Positions 1-6,082 of a stretch of 22,759 nt of DNA are shown here, in pieces. The notes under the pieces were generated by a model. That model was not told where the DNA came from and did not search any database. It saw nothing but the letters and a program-made list of their open reading frames with translations. The position numbers were made by a program, and so were the translations under genes. Source of the DNA: Anaerolineales bacterium UBA6128 (GTDB lineage: Bacteria > Chloroflexota > Anaerolineae > UBA1429). Within the stretch, counting starts at the first letter, position 1, and every line of letters starts with the position of its first letter. The stretch lies in assembly GCA_002423325.1 (NCBI GenBank), contig DIVQ01000131.1, positions 14,317 through 37,075 on the forward strand, read 5' to 3'.

Positions 1-29
1 GGTGTCCTGGGCCACTAGACGAATGCGGC
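1..29 (-). tRNA. tRNA-Glu, 5' part only (window edge)
   Basis: Read on the minus strand from base 29 to base 1, this matches the first 29 nucleotides of a bacterial tRNA-Glu. It has a 7-base acceptor strand GCCGCAT, then T8-C9, a D-stem GTCT pairing with GGAC (last pair T-G), and the D-loop containing AGTGG. It then runs into the anticodon stem, where the window ends. The GTCTAGTGG...AGGACAC pattern is typical of tRNA-Glu. The anticodon itself is outside the window, so the isotype rests on the D-arm alone. A perfect consensus promoter lies just upstream, which supports a real stable-RNA gene. Confidence 0.8.
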
Positions 30-45
30 GCGTTGCGCACACCGG

Positions 46-73
46 ATTATACCGACCTGAGGCGGGCTGTCAA
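46..73 (-). promoter_or_regulatory. Consensus sigma-70-type promoter for the tRNA-Glu gene
   Basis: On the minus strand the sequence has TTGACA (73 to 68), a 16-base spacer, and TATAAT (51 to 46). Both hexamers match the sigma-70/SigA consensus at every position. The expected start of transcription is near base 39, about 10 bases before the first base of the tRNA at 29. That is a normal short 5' leader for a tRNA precursor. Confidence 0.85.
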
Positions 74-85
74 ATCATCCGCCGT

Positions 86-116
86 GCCCCATCCGAATGC
101 TGACAACTGATGGGGC
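86..116. repeat. 8-bp inverted repeat between divergent promoters
   Basis: GCCCCATC at 86-93 and its exact reverse complement GATGGGGC at 109-116 are separated by 15 bases. The repeat sits between the leftward tRNA promoter and the rightward promoter at 171-199. It could be a protein-binding site or chance in GC-rich DNA. No T-tract follows either arm, so it does not look like a terminator. The rest of the 30-227 intergenic stretch holds only the two promoters. Confidence 0.35.
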
Positions 117-170
117 CCCGTGTCCGCGCCAGCGCCGCGCGCACAGTCTGAAGCACCCAAGCCAGCCCGT

Positions 171-199
171 TTCGCTCCCAGTCCGAACACAGGTATACT
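171..199 (+). promoter_or_regulatory. Putative promoter of the radical SAM / DUF2344 / HIT operon
   Basis: TTCGCT (171-176), a 17-base spacer and TATACT (194-199) resemble a sigma-70-type promoter. The -10 matches 5 of 6 positions and the -35 matches 3 of 6. Transcription would start near 206, giving a leader of about 22 bases before the GTG at 228. This placement argues against the longer reading frame that begins at 120, because its first 36 codons would lie upstream of the transcript. Confidence 0.55.
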
Positions 200-227
200 G
201 TCGTCATCTTTTCCGAAGGAATGCTCC

Positions 228-2099
228 GTGCAGATCACCGATGCCCAACTGCGCCGCCTGCTGAGTCACGTCCAGAAACCGGGACGCTACGTTGGCGGCG
301 AATGGAATAGCGTCCGCAAGGACTGGCGCGTCGCACGCGTGACGCTGGCCCTCGCCTACCCCGACCTGTACGAAATTGGGATGTCCAACCTCGGACTGGC
401 TCTACTCTACGACATCGTAAACAAACGGAACGACCTGCTCGCCGAGCGCGCCTATGCCCCCTGGCCCGATATGGAGACGGCCCTGCGCGAAGCCGACCTG
501 CCGCTCTACTCTCTCGAGACGCATCACAGTCTCGCCGATTTCGATGTCGTGGGTTTTACGCTGCAGCATGAACTCACCTACACCAACGTTCTCACCATGC
601 TGGACCTGGGCCGTATCCCGCTGCTCGCCAGCGCGCGGGGCAGTGACGATCCACTCGTGATCGCGGGCGGCAGTTGCACCTACAACCCCGCTCCCATGGC
701 TGATTTCATCGACGCCTTTGCGATCGGCGAGGGCGAAGAGTTGATTGTCGAAGTGCTCGATGCCGTCGCCGCTTGGAAGGCGTCCGCAGGGCCTGCCGAA
801 AGGCGGCGCGCACAACTGCTCGAGCAGCTTACGCAGGTCCCCGGCGTGTACGTGCCGGCGCTTTACGCCACCACCTACGCTACCGACGGCGCGCTCGCGT
901 CTATCCGCCCCCGCACCCCATCGGCTCCGCCACGGGTCTGCAAGCGCATCGTCGCTCGACTTGTGCCAGTCCCGGAGCGGCCCATTGTGCCAACCATGGA
1001 AGTCGTCCACGATCGCGCCGCCATCGAAATCCAGCGCGGCTGCAGCCGCGGCTGCCGCTTTTGCCAGGCGGGCATGATCTACCGGCCCGTTCGGCAACGT
1101 CCGGTCGAAGAGACGCTCACCGCTATCGACCACATTCTGGCCAATACCGGCTATGGCGAGGTCTCACTGGTATCGCTCAGCTCCAGTGATCACACTGGCA
1201 TCGAGGAACTGGTGGCGCAGACGATGGCGCGGCACGCTGACCAGGGCGTCTCTGTTTCGCTGCCGTCGCTGCGCATCGACTCGTTCTCGGTGCGCCTCGC
1301 ACAGATGATCCAGAGCATGCGCAAGACCGGCTTTACCTTCGCCCCGGAGGCGGGCAGCCAGCGCTTGCGCGATGTGATCAACAAAGGGGTCACCGAGGAC
1401 GACCTCATGCGCACCGCCGAGGCGGTCTTCCGCAGCGGATGGAATCGGCTAAAGCTGTACTTTATGATCGGCCTCCCGACCGAATCCGACGACGACGTGC
1501 TCGAGATCGCACGTCTGCTGCGCGCCATCCGCAAACTTGGCCGCTCCGTGCGTGACCGACGCGTCCAGATCAGCGCCAGCGTGGGAACCTTTATCCCCAA
1601 ACCCTTCACGCCTTTCCAGTGGGAGCCGCTGGCGGACCACGCTGTCGTCGAACAGCGCCAGCACATGCTGCGCAGCGCCGCCCAGGCCGACGGCATCAAG
1701 ATCAGCTGGCCAGATTGGGACAGCACCTGGCTGGAGGCCCTGCTGAGCCGCGGCGACAGTCGCCTCGGACGCGTCATCGCACGTGTGTGGCGGGCCGGCG
1801 CTCGTTTCGAAGCCTGGAGCGAGCACTTTCACCCAGCCCTCTGGCGCGCCGCCCTGGCCGAGGAGGGCCTCGACCCTGATTCGTGCACGCAGCGCCAACA
1901 CGACCAATCCGAGACGCTGCCGTGGGACGTCATAGACGTCGGGGTGACACGCGCCTTTCTGTGGCGCGAACGGGAGCGCTCCCTCAGCGGAGAGCTTTCG
2001 CCTGATTGCCGAGAAACCTGCCATGGCTGCGGCATACGGGCGGCCTTCTCCCGCGAGCGCGGCGTGCTCGAAAGCGACGACTGGGGGTGCCCGGCCTGA
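228..2099 (+). CDS. B12-binding radical SAM protein, TIGR03960-like
   Basis: The 623-residue protein has an N-terminal cobalamin-binding-like region followed by a radical SAM core. The cluster motif CxxxCxxC is seen as RGCSRGCRFCQAG, with Cys272, Cys276 and Cys279, which should hold a 4Fe-4S cluster used to cleave S-adenosylmethionine. A C-terminal Cys-rich stretch (CRETCHGCG) is typical of the family. The N-terminal part contains YPDLYEIGMSNLG, also typical. The substrate is not established; members are normally paired with a DUF2344 protein, as here, where the next start codon overlaps this stop. I chose GTG at 228 because GAAGGA lies 7 bases upstream and the promoter sits at 171-199. An in-frame GTG at 120 would add 36 residues without family similarity. 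Confidence 0.9.
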   Translation: MQITDAQLRRLLSHVQKPGRYVGGEWNSVRKDWRVARVTLALAYPDLYEIGMSNLGLALLYDIVNKRNDLLAERAYAPWPDMETALREADLPLYSLETHHSLADFDVVGFTLQHELTYTNVLTMLDLGRIPLLASARGSDDPLVIAGGSCTYNPAPMADFIDAFAIGEGEELIVEVLDAVAAWKASAGPAERRRAQLLEQLTQVPGVYVPALYATTYATDGALASIRPRTPSAPPRVCKRIVARLVPVPERPIVPTMEVVHDRAAIEIQRGCSRGCRFCQAGMIYRPVRQRPVEETLTAIDHILANTGYGEVSLVSLSSSDHTGIEELVAQTMARHADQGVSVSLPSLRIDSFSVRLAQMIQSMRKTGFTFAPEAGSQRLRDVINKGVTEDDLMRTAEAVFRSGWNRLKLYFMIGLPTESDDDVLEIARLLRAIRKLGRSVRDRRVQISASVGTFIPKPFTPFQWEPLADHAVVEQRQHMLRSAAQADGIKISWPDWDSTWLEALLSRGDSRLGRVIARVWRAGARFEAWSEHFHPALWRAALAEEGLDPDSCTQRQHDQSETLPWDVIDVGVTRAFLWRERERSLSGELSPDCRETCHGCGIRAAFSRERGVLESDDWGCPA

Positions 2100-2776
2100 T
2101 GCAGACCCTGGTCGTCCAGCGCATGCGCCTCACCTTCGGAATCTCCGAGCCCCTGCACTATGCATCGGTGCTCGACCTCGGTCGTCTCTGGGAGCGACTG
2201 CTGCGTCGTGCGCGCGTGCCGTTGGCCTACACCCAGGGCTACAACCCGCATCCGCGACTGCAGTTCGCGGCGGCGCTGCCGGTGGGCTACACCAGCGAAT
2301 GCGAATTGCTCGACCTTTTGCTCGCTGAGGAACTGGAGCCCCAGACCTTTTTGGCGATGATCGCCCCCCAGTTGCCCCCAGGCTTGACCGTCACCCACGC
2401 CGAGGCCATCGCGCTGCACGCGCCATCGCCCCAGGCCGGGATGCGGGCGGCACACTACCGCGTGAGCGTCTGCACGCCCCGCAGCGCCAACCAGGTAAGC
2501 GCTGCGCTCGACGCGCTGCTGACGCGCACGCAGATCATGCGCGAGCGCCACAAGAAAGGCGAGATGCGGGCCTACGATCTGCGCCCGCTGATCGACAGCC
2601 TCACGCTGTCCGGCACTCACGGCGCCTGCCACACACTGGAGATGGTGCTCCGATGTGGTCAGGAGGGCTCTGGCCGCCCGGAACAAATCGTCGATGCGCT
2701 ATCCCTCGACCACACGGATCTCACGATCCATCGCTGTCGCCTCACATGGGGCGATCCCCCGGAGGACAAGGCATGA
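2099..2776 (+). CDS. DUF2344 / TIGR03936 radical SAM-associated protein
   Basis: The 225-residue protein begins with the family pattern MRLTFGISEPLHYASVLDL, followed by the conserved GYNPHPRLQFAAALPVG block around residues 45-62. DUF2344 proteins are found next to, or fused to, the TIGR03960 radical SAM protein and presumably act with it; their biochemical role is unknown. The ATG at 2099 overlaps the TGA of the upstream gene by one base (TGATG), and its own TGA overlaps the ATG of the HIT gene (ATGA), so translation is probably coupled across all three. An in-frame extension upstream to 2006 lies wholly inside the radical SAM gene and has no family similarity. Confidence 0.88.
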   Translation: MQTLVVQRMRLTFGISEPLHYASVLDLGRLWERLLRRARVPLAYTQGYNPHPRLQFAAALPVGYTSECELLDLLLAEELEPQTFLAMIAPQLPPGLTVTHAEAIALHAPSPQAGMRAAHYRVSVCTPRSANQVSAALDALLTRTQIMRERHKKGEMRAYDLRPLIDSLTLSGTHGACHTLEMVLRCGQEGSGRPEQIVDALSLDHTDLTIHRCRLTWGDPPEDKA

Positions 2777-3276
2777 AACGAATCTGGGCCCCCTGGCGCA
2801 TGGAGTACATCCGCTCCCCCAAGTCACAAGGTTGCATCTTTTGCGAAATGCTTCGCGCGGATACTGACGCCGATAACCTGATATTGTACCGTGGCGAGCA
2901 CTGCTTTGTGGTGCTGAACCGCTACCCGTACAATAACGGCCACTTGATGGTGGCCCCGGCACAGCACGTCGACGGCCTGGACGGCCTAACGCCCGAAGCC
3001 CTGCTCGAGATGATGCAGTTGGTCAACTTGTGCATCGACGCACTCAAGCAGACCATGGCCCCAGACGGCTGCAACATCGGCATGAACCTCGGCACCGCCG
3101 CCGGAGCGGGCATCAAAGACCACATCCACATGCACGTCGTGCCGCGCTGGACGGGAGACACCAACTATATGCCGGTTTGCGCCGATACACGCGTCATCGT
3201 CGAAAGCCTGCGCGATTGCTACGCTCGGCTCAAACCGGTTTTCGACGCCTTGGGATCAGCAGAGTCTTCCCAGTAG
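2773..3276 (+). CDS. HIT family nucleotide hydrolase/transferase (Ap4A phosphorylase-like)
   Basis: The 167-residue protein carries the histidine triad HIHMHVVPRW, with His117, His119 and His121; the last histidine is expected to form the nucleotidyl-enzyme intermediate. The N-terminus WAPWRMEYI and the CIFC pair at residues 21-24 place it with the branched Ap4A phosphorylase-like HIT proteins, and the NRYPYNNGHLMVAP block is the usual conserved core strand. Such enzymes act on dinucleoside polyphosphates or adenylylated small molecules in the cytoplasm; the real substrate cannot be read from sequence. The start ATG overlaps the DUF2344 stop. The TAG stop is also the first three bases of the thyX -35 hexamer. 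Confidence 0.92.
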   Translation: MKRIWAPWRMEYIRSPKSQGCIFCEMLRADTDADNLILYRGEHCFVVLNRYPYNNGHLMVAPAQHVDGLDGLTPEALLEMMQLVNLCIDALKQTMAPDGCNIGMNLGTAAGAGIKDHIHMHVVPRWTGDTNYMPVCADTRVIVESLRDCYARLKPVFDALGSAESSQ

Positions 3277-3302
3277 GCAGAATTACGAATATCTGCTAGA
3301 AT
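3274..3302 (+). promoter_or_regulatory. Promoter for thyX and downstream genes
   Basis: TAGGCA (3274-3279), a 17-base spacer and TAGAAT (3297-3302) form a sigma-70-type promoter. The -35 matches 4 of 6 and the -10 5 of 6 positions. TGC just before the -10 makes it an extended -10 (TGCTAGAAT). The same 9-mer with the same 17-base spacing occurs before the membrane protein gene at 19526-19554. Transcription would start near 3309. Confidence 0.65.
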
Positions 3303-3361
3303 GTCCGACAATGCGCAAAGGTGGTACCTTGCGTCTTGTGCCTTGCGGGGGTTACGTCCAG

Positions 3362-3991
3362 ATGCCGGATGCGGCGACCTATTTCAAGCCCGTGCTCGAC
3401 AAGGGCTGGATCAAGCTGGAAGAGTGGATGGGTGGCGACGCCGCTGTGATCCGCGGTGCCCGTATCTGCTATCAGTCGGAGGCTCATTCGGCCGACGCCG
3501 ACGAGCGCCTGATTCACCGGCTGATGCGCAGCGAACCCAAGCATAATACCGTTTTCGAGCACGCTGTGCTTCGCTTTCACGTCAAGTGTCCCATTTTCGT
3601 AGCGCGCCAATGGATGCGTCACCGCATCTGCAGCTACAACGAGCAATCGCTGCGCTACTGCCTCGCTGACCGCGAATACTATATTCCGCAAGGCGATGTG
3701 CAATTGCGCGAATCCTACGTGAGCCACATGGAAGCCTCGTTTGACCTGTACGAGCAACTCGTTGCTGCAGGATGGAAACGAGAACAGGCCCGTGGTGTTC
3801 TGGGAACTGCAATCTATACCCAGTTCATCTGGACAGTGAATGCGTGGTCCTTTATGAACTGGCTCTACAAACGCCTCGATCCAGGCGCTCAGTGGGAGCA
3901 CCGCCAGTATGCCGAGGCCGCGTTGGCAATCTTTGGAGAGGTCATGCCTATCACCGCTGCAGCCTTCACCCAATCGGTGCTGAAACAATGA
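3362..3991 (+). CDS. thyX: Flavin-dependent thymidylate synthase ThyX
   Basis: ThyX makes dTMP from dUMP using methylene-tetrahydrofolate, FAD and NADPH. The signature RHRX7S is present as RHRICSYNEQS (residues 86-96), followed by LRYC, which is normal for the family, and the length of 209 residues is typical. The start is uncertain. ATG at 3362 gives an N-terminus (YFKPVLDKGWIKLEEWMGG) that fits ThyX but has only a weak G-rich ribosome site. In-frame ATG at 3311 would add 17 residues and would be almost leaderless given the promoter at 3274-3302; a TTG at 3329 preceded by AGGTGG is a third option. The stop overlaps the start of the dCMP deaminase gene, which supplies the dUMP precursor. Confidence 0.95.
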   Translation: MPDAATYFKPVLDKGWIKLEEWMGGDAAVIRGARICYQSEAHSADADERLIHRLMRSEPKHNTVFEHAVLRFHVKCPIFVARQWMRHRICSYNEQSLRYCLADREYYIPQGDVQLRESYVSHMEASFDLYEQLVAAGWKREQARGVLGTAIYTQFIWTVNAWSFMNWLYKRLDPGAQWEHRQYAEAALAIFGEVMPITAAAFTQSVLKQ

Positions 3992-4497
3992 GACCCTCCT
4001 GGGATCACTACTTTATAGAGATCGCACGCCAGGTCGCCACGCGCTCGACCTGCCTGCGCCGCCACGTGGGCGCGGTGATCGTTCGCGACAAGCATATCCT
4101 GTGTACCGGCTACAATGGTGCGCCGCGTGGTCTGCCGCACTGCGAGCTGACCGGCTGTCTGCGTCAGCAGCTCGGCATCGCGTCCGGGCAACGGCTGGAC
4201 ATCTGCCGTGCATTGCACGCAGAGCAGAACGCGATCATCCAGGCGGCCGTGCATGGCGTCTCGACCGAGGGTGGCACGATTTATGTCACCCATCAGCCCT
4301 GCTTTACCTGCGCCAAAATGATCATTAACGCCGGCATCGTCCGGATCGTCTGCGCCAGCTCTTACCCTGACGCGATGGCGCGCGACATGCTGCAAGAGGC
4401 CGGCATCGAGCTGGAGGTCTGGGAGCAGGATGAGCCCCCTGCTCCGGAGACCGATTCTGAGCAGTCAGACCCGAGTGGCGAAGGACCCACGGAGTAG
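3988..4497 (+). CDS. dCMP deaminase (ComEB-like cytidine/deoxycytidylate deaminase)
   Basis: The 169-residue protein deaminates dCMP to dUMP, the substrate of ThyX. The zinc site is complete: HAE at residues 77-79 (His ligand and catalytic Glu) and PCFTC at 104-108 (two Cys ligands). The block GYNGAPRGLPHC and the inserted Cys/His-containing loop before HAE are typical of dCMP deaminases rather than tRNA or cytosine deaminases. The ATG overlaps the thyX stop (ATGA). An in-frame extension upstream lies inside thyX and is not credible. The C-terminal 20 residues are acidic and poorly conserved. The gene ends 13 bases before mmdA, so read-through into the pump operon is likely. Confidence 0.92.
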   Translation: MRPSWDHYFIEIARQVATRSTCLRRHVGAVIVRDKHILCTGYNGAPRGLPHCELTGCLRQQLGIASGQRLDICRALHAEQNAIIQAAVHGVSTEGGTIYVTHQPCFTCAKMIINAGIVRIVCASSYPDAMARDMLQEAGIELEVWEQDEPPAPETDSEQSDPSGEGPTE

Positions 4498-4510
4498 TAC
4501 AGGAGTAACC

Positions 4511-6061
4511 ATGTCCGCAGATAATGCTATCGAAAGACTGCGGCAGCTCAAAGATGAGGCCCACATCGGCGGCGGCGCCAATGCAATCGAAGCGCAACAC
4601 GCAAAAAACAAGTTGACGGCGCGCGAGCGCCTGAACGTGTTGCTGGATAAAGACAGCTTTCAGGAACTGGACGCTTTGGTCACGCACCACGTGCACGACT
4701 ATGGGCTTGAGCGCAAGATCACCCTCGGAGACGGCGTCGTCACCGGCTACGGCACGATCAACGGCCAGCTAGTCTATGTCTACGCCCAGGATTTCACCGT
4801 CATGGGGGGATCGCTCGGCGAGGCTCACGCTGCCAAGATCGTCAAGGTCCAGGACCTGGCGCTCAAGAACGGCGCCCCCATTATCGCCCTGAACGACTCT
4901 GGCGGAGCCCGCATCCAGGAAGGCATCCTCTCACTGGGCGGCTATGGCGACATCTTTATGCGGAATACGCTGGCCTCGGGTGTGGTGCCGCAGATCTCGG
5001 TGATCCTGGGGCCATGCGCAGGCGGCGCGGTCTATTCGCCCGCGCTAACCGACTTTGTGTTCATGGTGAAAAAGACCAGTCACATGTTCATCACCGGACC
5101 CGAGGTGGTCAAGGCGGTGACACATGAAGACGTGACGTTCGACCAACTGGGCGGCGCCGACGTGCACGCCCAGGTCAGCGGCGTTGCGCATTTCTGCGCC
5201 GAGACTGAAAAGGACTGCCTGAACGACGTCCGGCAGTTGCTGTCGTACCTGCCGCAAAATAACCTGGAAGACCCGCCGGCACTCTTCCCGCGTGACGATT
5301 CGGCGCGCGCCGACGCGGCTCTGAATAGCCTGGTGCCCGAGAATCCCAACGCGCCTTATGATATGCGCCAGGTGATCGAGCACATAGTCGACACCGGCAG
5401 CCTGCTCGAGATCCACGCCCAGTATGCACGCAACATGCTGGTTGGTCTCGCGCGGCTCGATGGCATGGTGGTCGGCATCGTCGCGAACCAGCCCGCCGTG
5501 CTGGCGGGCGCACTCGACATCAACGCGTCGGACAAGGCCGCGCGCTTTGTGCGCTTCTGTGATGCCTTTAATGTCCCGCTGGTCACCTTTGTAGACGTGC
5601 CCGGCTTTATGCCCGGCCTTGCGCAGGAACAGGACGGCATCATCCGCCACGGCGCCAAACTGATCTTTGCATACTGCGAAGCCACAGTGCCCAAACTCAC
5701 GGTGATTACGCGCAAGGCCTATGGCGGCGCCTATATTGTGATGAGTTCCCGACACGTGCGCGGCGACCTGAACTTGGCATGGCCAGGCGCAGAGTTGGCG
5801 GTAATGGGCCCTGAAGGGGCCGTCAACATCATCTACCGCAAGGAGCTCGCCGCCGCCAGCGATCCTGAGGCAACACGCGCAGCGCTGGTCGCCGAATACA
5901 AGCAGAAATTCGCCAATCCTTACCTGGCGAGTTCATACGGTTATCTCGATGCAGTCATCGAGCCCGCAGAAACGCGCGCAACGCTGATCCGCGGACTGCG
6001 CATGCTGCAGAACAAGCGCGAGAAGAACATTCACAAGAAGCATGGCAACATGCCCCTGTAG
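4511..6061 (+). CDS. mmdA: Biotin-dependent acyl-CoA carboxyltransferase, 12S / MmdA type
   Basis: The 516-residue protein has the two crotonase-like halves of acyl-CoA carboxyltransferases. Seen motifs are NDSGGARIQEG (128-138), GPCAGGAVYSPALTDF (167-182), DVPGFMPG (362-369) and GAELAVMGPEGAVN (426-439). Family members move a carboxyl group between biotin and an acyl-CoA: methylmalonyl-CoA decarboxylase alpha, propionyl-CoA carboxylase beta, or the transcarboxylase 12S subunit. The neighbouring pump subunits favour methylmalonyl-CoA (or another short acyl-CoA) decarboxylase or transcarboxylase over a plain carboxylase, and no biotin carboxylase gene is present. The start is ATG 4511 with AGGAG five bases upstream; the in-frame ATG at 4430 is inside the deaminase gene. 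Ile409 occupies a position tied to acyl-chain specificity. Confidence 0.9.
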   Translation: MSADNAIERLRQLKDEAHIGGGANAIEAQHAKNKLTARERLNVLLDKDSFQELDALVTHHVHDYGLERKITLGDGVVTGYGTINGQLVYVYAQDFTVMGGSLGEAHAAKIVKVQDLALKNGAPIIALNDSGGARIQEGILSLGGYGDIFMRNTLASGVVPQISVILGPCAGGAVYSPALTDFVFMVKKTSHMFITGPEVVKAVTHEDVTFDQLGGADVHAQVSGVAHFCAETEKDCLNDVRQLLSYLPQNNLEDPPALFPRDDSARADAALNSLVPENPNAPYDMRQVIEHIVDTGSLLEIHAQYARNMLVGLARLDGMVVGIVANQPAVLAGALDINASDKAARFVRFCDAFNVPLVTFVDVPGFMPGLAQEQDGIIRHGAKLIFAYCEATVPKLTVITRKAYGGAYIVMSSRHVRGDLNLAWPGAELAVMGPEGAVNIIYRKELAAASDPEATRAALVAEYKQKFANPYLASSYGYLDAVIEPAETRATLIRGLRMLQNKREKNIHKKHGNMPL

Positions 6062-6082
6062 GCCTACTGAAAGGAACAGTCC

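Noticed and set aside
120..227. N-terminal extension of the radical SAM gene from GTG 120
   Set aside because: It lies mostly upstream of the predicted transcription start and lacks family similarity; GTG 228 has a good ribosome site.
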